64,000 nt of DNA from Pelosinus sp. UFO1. GTDB taxonomy: Bacteria > Bacillota > Negativicutes > DSM-13327. Position numbers and translations under genes: made by a program. The notes beneath the pieces were generated by a model. It was not told the DNA's origin and searched no databases. It worked only from the letters and a program-made list of their open reading frames with translations. Of the stretch, positions 51,156 through 60,086 are shown in pieces. The stretch is taken from positions 2,137,693 through 2,201,692 of the forward strand of contig NZ_CP008852.1 in NCBI RefSeq assembly GCF_000725345.1, in the 5' to 3' direction. Position 1 is the stretch's first letter, and every line of letters starts with the position of its first letter.

Positions 51156-51208
51156 TATACTACATATAGGAATTTTATGCACTAAAATCTACATGAAAGG
51201 GTGTTTAG

Positions 51209-52453
51209 ATGAAAAAGATTATTGTAATTGGTGGTGGGCCGGCAGGAATGATGGCCGCCGTTAGTGCCAGCCAAAATGGTGGAAAAGTAACTATTTTAGA
51301 AAAGATGTCTGTTGTAGGTAGGAAATTATCTATTACTGGTAAAGGTAGATGTAATATTACTAATATTGCTGATAAGGAAACTATTATCAAAAACATGCCG
51401 GGAAATGGCTCTTTTATCTATAGTGCCTTATATAGTTTTAGTAACCAAGATATCATCGATTTTTTAAATAGCTATGGAGTAATGACTAAGGTAGAACGGG
51501 GTGGACGTGTCTTCCCTGTAAGCGATCAAGCAAAAGATGTCGTGCAAGCTTTTATGAAGGCCTTTAAAGAACTTGATATAGAAGTGGTAACGGGTCAGCA
51601 GGTAAAAAGAATTCTCACGCATGATGGTAAAGTAACAGGAGTTCTTGCTAATAACAATGTTCAGTACAGGGCTGACGCTGTGATTTTAGCCACTGGTGGT
51701 GCTTCTTATCCTGGTACTGGTTCCTCTGGCGATGGATATCGTATGGGTGAAATGATTGGACATACAATTGTTCCATTAAAGCCGTCGTTAGTACCACTAG
51801 AGGTAGGGGAAGATTGGATTGGTGAGCTACAAGGGTTATCATTAAAAAATGTATCTGCTAGTGTAATTTTTGGAGGCAAAAAAGTAGCGGATGATTTCGG
51901 CGAGATGTTATTTACTCATTATGGGTTATCTGGACCTATTATTTTATCATTAAGTAAGAAGGTAGCTGAACTACTAACAAACCATCCCAATCAAGAGGTA
52001 CTAATACAAATTAACTTAAAACCAGCTTTAACATCTGAAGTGTTAGATAAACGAATTCAGCGAGACTTTGAAAAATTCGCCCGCAAACAATTGAAAAATT
52101 CACTTGGTGAATTACTACCAGCTAAATCAATTAATGTCATTATCGATTTAGCGCATTTGGATCCGGATAAATTTGTTCATCAAATAACAAAAGGCGAGCG
52201 TGCCCGATTAGTAGAACAGATCACAAAATTAACCTTTACAATAACAGCCACACGTCCAGTTAGTGAGGCAATTGTCACAGCAGGTGGTATACACGTTAAG
52301 GAAATCAACCCCAAAACCATGGAATCAAAAGTGGTGGAAGAACTGTATTTTGCTGGTGAAGTAATTGATATTGATGGTTATACTGGTGGATATAATTTGC
52401 AAGCTGCTTTTTCTACTGGATATGTAGCAGGTCAAAATGCGGCAGAAATGTAG
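51209..52453 (+). CDS. HI0933 family NAD(P)/FAD-dependent oxidoreductase (YtfP-like)
   Basis: A flavoprotein of 414 residues with N-terminal FAD fold IIVIGGGPAGMMAAVSASQN and the HI0933/YhiN markers VVGRKLSITGKGRCNITN, then ILATGGASYPGTGSSGDGYR, LFTHYGLSGPIILSLS and the C-terminal YFAGEVIDIDGYTGGYNLQA. The family is widespread in Firmicutes (YtfP); biochemical roles are known for only a few members such as bile-acid and flavin-linked reductases. ATG after AAAGGGTG. A single gene between terminators. Confidence 0.9.
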   Translation: MKKIIVIGGGPAGMMAAVSASQNGGKVTILEKMSVVGRKLSITGKGRCNITNIADKETIIKNMPGNGSFIYSALYSFSNQDIIDFLNSYGVMTKVERGGRVFPVSDQAKDVVQAFMKAFKELDIEVVTGQQVKRILTHDGKVTGVLANNNVQYRADAVILATGGASYPGTGSSGDGYRMGEMIGHTIVPLKPSLVPLEVGEDWIGELQGLSLKNVSASVIFGGKKVADDFGEMLFTHYGLSGPIILSLSKKVAELLTNHPNQEVLIQINLKPALTSEVLDKRIQRDFEKFARKQLKNSLGELLPAKSINVIIDLAHLDPDKFVHQITKGERARLVEQITKLTFTITATRPVSEAIVTAGGIHVKEINPKTMESKVVEELYFAGEVIDIDGYTGGYNLQAAFSTGYVAGQNAAEM

Positions 52454-52531
52454 CATCTAACAGATCAGTATGTACTGGAAGAAACGGCGTATAATAAAGA
52501 CAAAAAGGTAGAAAAGCGGGTGACATCTTTA

Positions 52532-53062
52532 GTGACTAACTCTAAGGACAATTGGATGGAACGTGGTGAAGCTATACTATTTCGCTTGCTAGTAATCTGT
52601 ATTACGACGTTGTTTATATCCCAACTGTTGCTATTTAAAGAAGGTACACGAATCTATTTATCGAAAGTTGATCAAATGGAAGGTGAACGTATTACTGCTG
52701 CTATACCTCTACATACAGATACGCCCTTACAAATTGTTGAAGAAACTACTGTTATTAAACACTATCAAAATCTTTTGCGTAAAAGTAAGGTACTTCTAAT
52801 TCACATGGTTAAACCATCTACAGAATCAGATGTTTTTATAATGGTAAATGGTAAAAGAGTAGACGGATTTACCAAGGGCAATAGCAAGATTACCATATAT
52901 GATGGTGATTATGTTGAGATTGATGCAACAGCCCTTGCTCAGCCAATTCAATTTATTATTAATGTCCCAGATAATGATCTACTTTCTCCACAGGATGGCT
53001 TAATCGTAGAAGGATCGAAGAGAATTCTGCCAATTGGTAAAATAAAATTTAAAAATGAGTAG
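52532..53062 (+). CDS. Unrecognised membrane-anchored protein
   Basis: A 176-residue protein with one N-terminal membrane helix (AILFRLLVICITTLFISQLL, residues about 15-35) and an extracytoplasmic domain rich in beta strands: VFIMVNGKRVDGFTKGNSKI and TIYDGDYVEIDATALAQPIQ followed by FIINVPDNDLLSPQDG. GTG 52532 is chosen, eight bases after GGTGA; GTG 52520 overlaps the ribosome site. It stands between the HI0933 flavoprotein and aroF. I could not assign a family; topology suggests a type II membrane protein exposed outside the cytoplasmic membrane. Confidence 0.75.
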   Translation: MTNSKDNWMERGEAILFRLLVICITTLFISQLLLFKEGTRIYLSKVDQMEGERITAAIPLHTDTPLQIVEETTVIKHYQNLLRKSKVLLIHMVKPSTESDVFIMVNGKRVDGFTKGNSKITIYDGDYVEIDATALAQPIQFIINVPDNDLLSPQDGLIVEGSKRILPIGKIKFKNE

Positions 53063-53136
53063 TAAAAAGGATAATAGAATCTGGCGGTGAATTATAAATA
53101 AATATATTTTTGTTAAATTATCGGAGGCTCTTATAG

Positions 53137-54147
53137 ATGATTATTGTAATGACAGATTCGACAGATAAACAAATCGAACATGTAATGGGGAAATTTCGCC
53201 AGCATGAAATAGAGGTTCATTGTCTTAATAGTTATGGTAAAACAATTATTACGGCGATTGGTGATTCTTCAACTTGTAATCCTGCAAGTTTTGAACGAAT
53301 GCCAGGGGTTGAAAAAGTAATATCAATTGTAACGCCGTTCAAATTAGTTAGCCGGGAGTTTCGGCGAGAAAATACTATAGTAACTGTTGGTAATGCTGTA
53401 TTTGGTGATAAAAATGTATCTGTTATTGCTGGTCCATGTGCTGTCGAGGGATATGAGCAATTACTAGAAGCTGCCCTAGCCGTAAAAAAAGCTGGAGCAT
53501 GTATGCTTCGTGGAGGGGCTTATAAACCGCGCACATCACCATATAGCTTTCAAGGACTCGAAAAAGAGGGATTGGCAATACTTAAAGCCGTTTCTCTTAA
53601 GGCAGGATTACCAGTTGTTTCCGAGGTAACAGATCCTCGAACAGTTGAAATGATGAGTGAGTATGTAGATATGCTACAAATTGGTACCCGCAATATGCAA
53701 AACTTTGTACTTTTAAAAGAAGTAGCCAAAAGCGGGAAACCGATCTTACTTAAACGTGGTCTATCAGCTACTATGGAAGAGTGGTTGATGGCAGCAGAAT
53801 ATATTATGGCTGGTGGCAATGAGAATATAGTGTTATGTGAACGCGGTATTCGTACTTTTGAAACATATACGCGTAACACCTTAGATTTAAATGCAATACC
53901 TTTAATCAAACACCTTAGTCATTTACCAGTTATTGTTGATCCTAGTCATGGTACTGGGAATTGGCGTTTAGTTAACCCAATGTCAAAAGCCTCTCTTGGA
54001 GCTGGAGCGGATGGCTTAATTATTGAAGTTCATCCTTGTCCAGAAGAAGCTGTTTCCGATGGGCAACAATCGCTAACACCTCACAATTTTGAACAAATGA
54101 TGAGAGAATTACAATGCCTGGCAATGGCTATTGATAGGGTTATGTAA
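53137..54147 (+). CDS. aroF: 3-deoxy-7-phosphoheptulonate synthase
   Basis: DAHP synthase, first enzyme of the shikimate pathway, condensing phosphoenolpyruvate and erythrose 4-phosphate. The 336-residue protein has a ferredoxin-like N-terminal regulatory domain (residues 1-70, MIIVMTDSTDKQIEHVMGKF) and the AroA-I-beta barrel with SVIAGPCAVEGYEQLLEAAL, MLRGGAYKPRTSPYSFQGL, ILLKRGLSATMEEWLMAAEY and VDPSHGTGNWRLV (metal/substrate residues). The N-terminal domain in homologues mediates feedback by tyrosine/phenylalanine or is a remnant. AroA follows after 33 bases, so the two are likely cotranscribed. Confidence 0.94.
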   Translation: MIIVMTDSTDKQIEHVMGKFRQHEIEVHCLNSYGKTIITAIGDSSTCNPASFERMPGVEKVISIVTPFKLVSREFRRENTIVTVGNAVFGDKNVSVIAGPCAVEGYEQLLEAALAVKKAGACMLRGGAYKPRTSPYSFQGLEKEGLAILKAVSLKAGLPVVSEVTDPRTVEMMSEYVDMLQIGTRNMQNFVLLKEVAKSGKPILLKRGLSATMEEWLMAAEYIMAGGNENIVLCERGIRTFETYTRNTLDLNAIPLIKHLSHLPVIVDPSHGTGNWRLVNPMSKASLGAGADGLIIEVHPCPEEAVSDGQQSLTPHNFEQMMRELQCLAMAIDRVM

Positions 54148-54180
54148 TATAGTTGACTAAAACATGGGGGGAGATTTTAC

Positions 54181-55476
54181 ATGTTAGAAAATATAACTAT
54201 AAGTCCTAAAGGTGGTTTATCTGGAACAATACATATTCCCGGCGATAAATCCATTTCTCATAGAAGCGTTATGTTTGCAGCACTTGCTTCTACACCTGTA
54301 GTAATAAAAAATTTCTTATACGCTGAAGATTGTCTATCAACTGTTAGTTGTATGCGAGCATTAGGGGCAAAAATTGAAAAAGATGCATCTAATAACTTAC
54401 ATGTTCTAGGAAATGGATTACATGGTTTACAAGAGCCGCCTAACATAATGGATGCAGGAAACTCTGGGACTACATTACGTCTATTATCAGGTATTTTAGT
54501 AGGACAACCCTTTTTTAGTGTACTTACAGGTGATGCCTCTTTGCGTAGTAGGCCGATGGCTAGAGTCGTTACTCCTTTAACTAAGATGGGCGGGAAAATA
54601 AGCGGTCGTCAAGATACGCGGTATATTCCTATGGCTATCATGCCAAGTGAAAAAATAGAGGGTATAGAATATAATATGCCAATGGCTAGTGCTCAAGTAA
54701 AATCAGCAATATTATTGGCAACGCTATTCGCAAGTAGCCCAAGTATTGTGACAGAACCATATATATCCCGTGACCATACAGAACTTATGTTAGAGACTTT
54801 TGGTGTAAAAATTGAAAGACAAGGTACGAGTGTAGGCGTTAGTCCTGTAGCTGAGTTACAGGCACCAGCGGAAATTGATGTGCCTGGGGATATAAGCTCA
54901 GCTGCCTTTTGGTTAGTAGGGGCATCCATTATTCCTAATAGCCATTTAACTCTTAAAAATGTTGGAATAAACCCAACTCGCACAGGCATTTTAGATATAC
55001 TAAGGCAAATGGGGGCAAATATAACGATCGAAAATGAACGTTTTAGTGGTGCTGAGCCTGTAGCTGATCTAGTGGTCAAATCAGCCGAATTAAGAGGTGT
55101 TACAATTGAGGGCCCTATTATACCAAGACTAATTGATGAAATACCAGTATTGGCTGTAGCAGCTTTATTTGCAAACGGGCAGACTGCGATTCGGGATGCT
55201 GACGAATTAAGGGTAAAGGAAACTGATCGATTAAAGGCTGTTGCTAGCGAACTGGGTAAAATGGGAGCCATTATAACGGAAACAAAGGATGGCCTTATCA
55301 TTAATGGCCGCCAGCAATTACAGTTTGCCAAATGTTGTTCTTACCATGATCACCGAATGGCTATGTCTCTTGCAATTGCTGGTGCTGCATCAAATGGTGT
55401 GGAAATTAATCAACCTGATTGTGCTAATATTTCTTATCCTAATTTCTTTACAACATTAGATATTATTAGAGCATAA
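54181..55476 (+). CDS. aroA: 3-phosphoshikimate 1-carboxyvinyltransferase (EPSP synthase)
   Basis: Sixth shikimate-pathway enzyme, adding the enolpyruvyl group of phosphoenolpyruvate to shikimate 3-phosphate. The 431-residue sequence carries IPGDKSISHRSVMFAALAST, the NSGTTLRLLSGIL segment, SLRSRPMARVVTPLTKMGG and the C-terminal DELRVKETDRLKAVASELGK with YHDHRMAMSLAIAG. The Gly in the NSGTT region and the alternate spacing are typical of class II-like Gram-positive enzymes; herbicide sensitivity cannot be deduced. A hairpin follows. Confidence 0.96.
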   Translation: MLENITISPKGGLSGTIHIPGDKSISHRSVMFAALASTPVVIKNFLYAEDCLSTVSCMRALGAKIEKDASNNLHVLGNGLHGLQEPPNIMDAGNSGTTLRLLSGILVGQPFFSVLTGDASLRSRPMARVVTPLTKMGGKISGRQDTRYIPMAIMPSEKIEGIEYNMPMASAQVKSAILLATLFASSPSIVTEPYISRDHTELMLETFGVKIERQGTSVGVSPVAELQAPAEIDVPGDISSAAFWLVGASIIPNSHLTLKNVGINPTRTGILDILRQMGANITIENERFSGAEPVADLVVKSAELRGVTIEGPIIPRLIDEIPVLAVAALFANGQTAIRDADELRVKETDRLKAVASELGKMGAIITETKDGLIINGRQQLQFAKCCSYHDHRMAMSLAIAGAASNGVEINQPDCANISYPNFFTTLDIIRA

Positions 55477-55480
55477 TTTT

Positions 55481-55522
55481 ATACTGCTTCCAGTTATAGA
55501 TTGGAAGCAGTATATTTAATTT
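55481..55522 (+). terminator. Hairpin after aroA
   Basis: ATACTGCTTCCA and TGGAAGCAGTAT form a perfect 12-bp stem around a 9-base loop. The following ATTTAATTTT is only moderately T-rich. Confidence 0.65.
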
Positions 55523-55539
55523 TGTATATGGAGGAAGTC

Positions 55540-56214
55540 ATGAAAAAATTAATTATTGCGATAGATGGGCCTGCTGGAGCAGGTAAGAGTACGGTTGCTC
55601 AAATACTGGCTCATAGGCTTCGTTATAACTATATTGATACAGGAGCAATGTATCGGGCGATTACCTGGAAAGTAATGAAAACCAATGTAAATAATGATAT
55701 AATAGCTATTGAAAATATAGCTAAAAATATTAAGATTCAATTAGATTACGTCGATGGAAAGACTACGGTATTTGTAGATGGTTTTAATGTTACTGAGGAA
55801 ATCCGTAATCCAGAAATTTCTCGGCTGGTTTCTGAAATTGCTCAAATTAGAGCTATACGTGATGCTATGCTCCAATTGCAACGTCAAATGGCCACCGCTG
55901 GTGGAGTTGTTATGGATGGACGTGATATTGGCACCCATGTCCTACCTAATGCGGATGTAAAAGTATTTTTAACCGCTTCCATTAAAGAACGTGCTGACCG
56001 CCGATGGCGAGAATTAACGGAGAAGGGATTTATTGTTAATCGTGAAGAACTTGAGAAAGAAATAGCTGACCGCGATAAAGCAGATAGCGAACGTGAATTT
56101 GCACCACTAATACAGGCTTCTGATGCTATATTAATTGATACAACTACACTTTCTATAGAAGAAGCGGTAACAGCAATTTTAAAAAATTGCGAGGAGAGAT
56201 CTAGCCTTGTATAA
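55540..56214 (+). CDS. cmk: Cytidylate kinase
   Basis: Phosphorylates CMP and dCMP. The 224-residue protein has the P-loop IAIDGPAGAGKSTVAQILAH, the substrate segment YIDTGAMYRAITWKVMK and GVVMDGRDIGTHVLPNADVK, then the lid FLTASIKERADRRWRELTEK. ATG 55540 follows GGAGG by five bases; the in-frame extension to 55501 lies in the aroA hairpin. Order aroA-cmk-plsC-ispH is the typical Firmicute and Negativicute arrangement. Overlaps plsC by eight bases. Confidence 0.95.
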   Translation: MKKLIIAIDGPAGAGKSTVAQILAHRLRYNYIDTGAMYRAITWKVMKTNVNNDIIAIENIAKNIKIQLDYVDGKTTVFVDGFNVTEEIRNPEISRLVSEIAQIRAIRDAMLQLQRQMATAGGVVMDGRDIGTHVLPNADVKVFLTASIKERADRRWRELTEKGFIVNREELEKEIADRDKADSEREFAPLIQASDAILIDTTTLSIEEAVTAILKNCEERSSLV

Positions 56215-56797
56215 CGTAGTTAGGGTCTTTTTACATTATTTTTTTAAGGTTATTTTTCGTTGTAAAATTATTGGAGCCGATAATATACCCTCCCATGGTG
56301 GTGCAATTATAGCTGCTAATCATGTGAGTCTGTTTGATCCCCCTGTAGTTGGAACTGCTTTCGCTAGACCTATTCATTTTATGGCCAAAGAGGAATTATT
56401 CGCAAAACCAGTTTTAAAATGGATTTTCACAAAGTTGAAAGCCTTTCCTGTGCGTCGTGCTACAGCTGATCGGACTGCCATTCGTCATGCGATTACTTTA
56501 CTAAATAATGGTGAGCTACTCGGCCTTTTTCCAGAAGGTACACGTAGCAAGACGGGAAAACTAGGTAAACCAGAAACAGGCTTGGCTATGATTGCTTTAA
56601 AGTCTGGAGCCCCAGTAGTGCCTGCCGCAATAATTGGTACTAATAAGGTCTGGAAAGATGGACTTCTATTACCGCGTTTTATAGTTAAGTTCGGTAATCC
56701 GATCACTGTTGAACAGGGAAAAGCTGATAAAGAAGCAATGGAAAACCTTAGTAATAGAATAATGCAAGAGATTTCTCATTTATTAGAAGAAAGATAA
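56207..56797 (+). CDS. plsC: 1-acyl-sn-glycerol-3-phosphate acyltransferase
   Basis: Acylates lysophosphatidic acid at position 2 in phospholipid synthesis. The 196-residue membrane-associated protein has the acyltransferase motifs NHVSLFDPPVVG (NHxxxxD), FPEGTRSKTGKLGKPETGLA and VPAAIIGTNKVWKDG. The TTG start at 56207 overlaps the end of cmk and follows GAGGAGAGA. Membrane attachment is through the hydrophobic N-terminus (VRVFLHYFFKVIF). A terminator follows. Confidence 0.93.
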   Translation: MYNVVRVFLHYFFKVIFRCKIIGADNIPSHGGAIIAANHVSLFDPPVVGTAFARPIHFMAKEELFAKPVLKWIFTKLKAFPVRRATADRTAIRHAITLLNNGELLGLFPEGTRSKTGKLGKPETGLAMIALKSGAPVVPAAIIGTNKVWKDGLLLPRFIVKFGNPITVEQGKADKEAMENLSNRIMQEISHLLEER

Positions 56798-56814
56798 ACT
56801 ACTACATTAAAAAC

Positions 56815-56849
56815 AAAAGGTACTTATGATCTGCATAAGGTACCTTTTT
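56815..56849 (+). terminator. Intrinsic terminator of cmk-plsC
   Basis: AAAAGGTACTTATG pairs with CATAAGGTACCTTTT (one bulge) around ATCTG, followed by a T tract. Confidence 0.85.
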
Positions 56850-56964
56850 GTTTACTGCTTGAAACAGTACATCCTCTTTTTATGTTACAGTCACTAAATA
56901 AAAGGAATTATATTATTTACAGGGAATATCAATAAGTAATTTGCAATTAATAGGAGGTCACCCT

Positions 56965-58935
56965 ATGAAAATATTCACGGCCGAACACCTAGGCTTTTGT
57001 TATGGTGTTAAACGTGCAGTGGCAATGGCTCAGGAGTGTGTCGGCATGGAAGGTGAGATACATACGTTGGGGCCTATCATTCATAACCCTCAAGTGGTTA
57101 AACGTTTATCAGATCAAGGAATTGAGGTAATTAATGATTTATCCTTAGTAAAGGATAAGAGTACAGTTATTATTCGTTCTCATGGTATTGGTCCAAATGT
57201 ATACGCAAAAGCTGAGTCAAAAAATTTACAAATTATTGATGCTACTTGTCCCCATGTAAAAAAAGCACAGCAATCAGCTCATGAATTATTCCAGGCTGGT
57301 TATACTGTGGTAGTAATTGGTGAAAAGCATCATCCAGAAGTGAAAAGTATCGTTGAGTGGTCAAATAATAAAGCTGTAGTGGTAGAATCAGTTGTTGAAG
57401 CGCTGGAAGTACCTAATACACTTAAAATAGGTGTCGTGGCACAGACTACTTTTGCAGGAGAATTATTTCAAAGGATTGTTACTATATTACAAGAAAAATG
57501 TGAAGAATTGAAAATCTGCCGGACAATCTGTACAGCTACTGATCTTAGACAACAGTCAGCACTTGATATAGCGAGTAAAGTTGACTTGATGTTAATCATT
57601 GGAGGTAAAAATAGTGCAAATACATCAAGGTTAGCCCAATTATGTCGTGATGAAGGGAGCCTTGTCTATCACATCGAGACGGCCGCCGAACTTATTATAC
57701 AAGATTTTTATGGGGTGGAGACAGTTGGTATTACTGCTGGAGCATCTACACCAGATTGGTTAATAGAGGAGGTTTATAAAAAAATGCAAGATTTTAATGA
57801 AATTTTAAATTCGGGGATCAAGAAGCTTGAGCAAGGTAGTATTGTAAAAGGTAAAATTGTAGGCATTCGTAAAGATGAAGTTTTTGTAGATATCGGTTAC
57901 AAAGGAGAAGGAAGCATTTCTCTAGCCGAGCTAGCCTATCCGTTTCCGGAAAATGCTGCAGAAGTAGTCAGTGATGGGCAAGTTATTGACGTTTTTGTAT
58001 TAGATGCAGATCCTGCTGATGGAGTGATAAAATTATCGAAGGTAAAAGCGGATGCAATTGTTGGTTGGGATATATTAGAGCAGGCATTTCATGATAAAAC
58101 AACACTCGATGCCAAAGTACTAGAAGTTGTTAATGGGGGGTTAAAAGTATCCGTTTTAGGTATAAATGGTTTTATTCCGGCTTCTCAGGTAGATCTTCGT
58201 TTCACAGAAGACTTATCCGCCTTTTTAAATCAAACGTTAACGCTTGTTCCTATTGAAGTCGATAAAGCAAAAAAACGTGTTGTATTATCTCGTAAAATCT
58301 TATTAGAAGAACAACGCCGTCTGAAAGAAGAAGAAACGATTGCAACCTTAGCTGTTGGCCAAATTATAGAAGGTACAGTACGACGTATTGTTGATTTTGG
58401 TGTTTTTGTTGATATTGGTGGAATCGATGGACTAGTACATATTTCTGATTTGTCATGGCATCGTATCAACAAACCTCAAGAAATTGTAGCGTTAGGAGAT
58501 CAAGTCAAAGTACTCATCTTAAAAATCGATCGTGAGGCAAAAAGAATTTCTCTTAGTTTAAAACAGGTAGGACGTGATCCTTGGTTAGATTTAATAGAAC
58601 AATTTTCTATAGGTGCCATCGTAAAGGGCAAAGTTAGTAATATATCAAAATTTGGAGCTTTTGTAGAAATCGTTCCAGGTGTTGAAGGCTTAGTGCACTT
58701 ATCAGAATTGTCGGATGAGAGAGTAAATAAAGTTGAGGAAATAGTAAGTCTTGAACAGGAAGTGTCTGTAAAAATATTGGAGATCGACAAATCTAGTAAA
58801 CGTATTTCTCTAAGCATTAGTAAAGCACAGCAGGATGCAGATCGAGTAGAATATCAATCTTATTTAGATAAGAACGAAGGTACAGGTTTAACAATTGGAG
58901 ATAAACTTGGGCACCTATTTAAAAAACTAGAATAG
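56965..58935 (+). CDS. ispH: Bifunctional HMBPP reductase IspH / ribosomal protein S1-like fusion
   Basis: Residues 1-280 are IspH, the 4Fe-4S enzyme of the last MEP-pathway step giving IPP and DMAPP: cluster cysteines lie in EHLGFCYGVKRAV (C12), IIDATCPHVKKAQQ and CRTICTATDLRQQSA, with SHGIGP and TTFAGE/NSANTSRL-type substrate residues. Residues about 300-650 contain four S1 RNA-binding domains, for example GSIVKGKIVGIRKDEVFVDI and GQIIEGTVRRIVDFGVFVDI then GAIVKGKVSNISKFGAFVEI. Such IspH-S1 fusions are known in Negativicutes and Clostridia. ATG 56965 follows AGGAGGTCACC. Total 656 residues. Whether the S1 part works on ribosomes is not known. Confidence 0.95.
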   Translation: MKIFTAEHLGFCYGVKRAVAMAQECVGMEGEIHTLGPIIHNPQVVKRLSDQGIEVINDLSLVKDKSTVIIRSHGIGPNVYAKAESKNLQIIDATCPHVKKAQQSAHELFQAGYTVVVIGEKHHPEVKSIVEWSNNKAVVVESVVEALEVPNTLKIGVVAQTTFAGELFQRIVTILQEKCEELKICRTICTATDLRQQSALDIASKVDLMLIIGGKNSANTSRLAQLCRDEGSLVYHIETAAELIIQDFYGVETVGITAGASTPDWLIEEVYKKMQDFNEILNSGIKKLEQGSIVKGKIVGIRKDEVFVDIGYKGEGSISLAELAYPFPENAAEVVSDGQVIDVFVLDADPADGVIKLSKVKADAIVGWDILEQAFHDKTTLDAKVLEVVNGGLKVSVLGINGFIPASQVDLRFTEDLSAFLNQTLTLVPIEVDKAKKRVVLSRKILLEEQRRLKEEETIATLAVGQIIEGTVRRIVDFGVFVDIGGIDGLVHISDLSWHRINKPQEIVALGDQVKVLILKIDREAKRISLSLKQVGRDPWLDLIEQFSIGAIVKGKVSNISKFGAFVEIVPGVEGLVHLSELSDERVNKVEEIVSLEQEVSVKILEIDKSSKRISLSISKAQQDADRVEYQSYLDKNEGTGLTIGDKLGHLFKKLE

Positions 58936-58947
58936 GGAGATGAAAGG

Positions 58948-60012
58948 GTGCGCCAGTCACGTAAATTAGATCATTTAAAATATTCTTTAGCTTTAACAGA
59001 TGGCCCTGGTGACAGTGGTTTTGCAGATATTTCCTTGATACATAATTGTCTTCCTGATTTAGCTTGGAATCAAATTGATATTTCAAGTTCTATTGCTGGT
59101 ATACCTCTTCATCATCCCCTAATTATTAATGCAATTACCGGTGGAGCGGATGATGTTGCCGAAATTAATAAATCAATTGCAAAATTTGCCCATTTGACAA
59201 ATACGGCAATGGCTGTTGGTTCTCAATATGCTGCTTTAGAGTATACAGATGTAAAATATTCTTATAAAGTTGTGCGCGAAAATAATCCTCACGGTACAAT
59301 TTTTGCGAATTTGGGTGCTTATGCAACTCCTGAGGAGGCTCAATTAGCAGTAGAAATGATAGATGCCCAAGGAATACAGATACATTTAAATGTAGCCCAG
59401 GAAATTGTAATGAAAGAAGGCGACCGAGACTTTTCAGGATATTTATCTAATATTTCGAGAATCGTTGATAAGGTAAAGGTTCCTGTAATTGTCAAAGAAG
59501 TAGGGTGTGGCATTGCGAGAGAACAGGCTATGTTATTAGCCGATACAGGTATACGCGCAATTGACGTGGGTGGTACTGGCGGGACTAATTTTATAGCAAT
59601 TGAAGCTGCTCGTAGTCAAGCAACTATCAATCCTGATATCTTATCTTGGGGAATCCCTACAGTAATAAGTGCAGTTGAAACAAAATCAGTTCTTCCTACA
59701 CAGGTGGATATGATGGTATCTGGTGGAGTAAGATCCGCTTTAGATGTAGTAAAATCTCTTGCTTTAGGAGGTATTGCTACAGGAATGGCAACACCTATCA
59801 TTAGGATGTTGTGTGAAAAAGACATTGATTACGCAGTGAAATGGTTTCAAAACTTTCTATATGAAATACAGAGCTACATGCTGTTCTTAGGAGCTAGCAG
59901 TATTAGAACATTAGCAGAAACACCTATAGTCATTACTGGACATAGTAAGGATTGGCTAACAGCTAGAGGAATTGATATAACGAATTATGCTACTTATAAA
60001 AAGCATGGCTGA
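58948..60012 (+). CDS. fni: Isopentenyl-diphosphate delta-isomerase type 2
   Basis: FMN-dependent enzyme interconverting IPP and DMAPP. The 354-residue protein has RQSRKLDHLKYSLALTDGP, then the flavin/NADPH-binding INAITGGADDVAEINKSIA and VGSQYAALEYTDVKYSYK segments, VIVKEVGCGIAREQAMLLAD and DVGGTGGTNFIAIEAARSQA, and MVSGGVRSALDVVKSLALGG. GTG 58948 follows GGGAGATGAAAGG. It is 12 bases after the IspH fusion gene, suggesting cotranscription, and links the products of ispH to ispA. A terminator follows at once. Confidence 0.94.
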   Translation: MRQSRKLDHLKYSLALTDGPGDSGFADISLIHNCLPDLAWNQIDISSSIAGIPLHHPLIINAITGGADDVAEINKSIAKFAHLTNTAMAVGSQYAALEYTDVKYSYKVVRENNPHGTIFANLGAYATPEEAQLAVEMIDAQGIQIHLNVAQEIVMKEGDRDFSGYLSNISRIVDKVKVPVIVKEVGCGIAREQAMLLADTGIRAIDVGGTGGTNFIAIEAARSQATINPDILSWGIPTVISAVETKSVLPTQVDMMVSGGVRSALDVVKSLALGGIATGMATPIIRMLCEKDIDYAVKWFQNFLYEIQSYMLFLGASSIRTLAETPIVITGHSKDWLTARGIDITNYATYKKHG

Positions 60013-60028
60013 GGCCATGCTTTTTTTG
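59998..60028 (+). terminator. Intrinsic terminator of ispH-fni
   Basis: AAAAAGCATGGC and GCCATGCTTTTT form a perfect 12-bp stem around TGAG (with the fni stop codon), followed by T residues. Confidence 0.93.
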
Positions 60029-60086
60029 CATTTTTTTTCTCGTAAGAGGGCAAGATAAACCATAAAATACAATTGAGGTGAAAAAT

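Noticed and set aside
54693-55331. 212-codon frame on the minus strand opposite aroA
   Set aside because: Lies wholly antisense to a well-supported aroA gene, no ribosome site, composition of a shadow frame.
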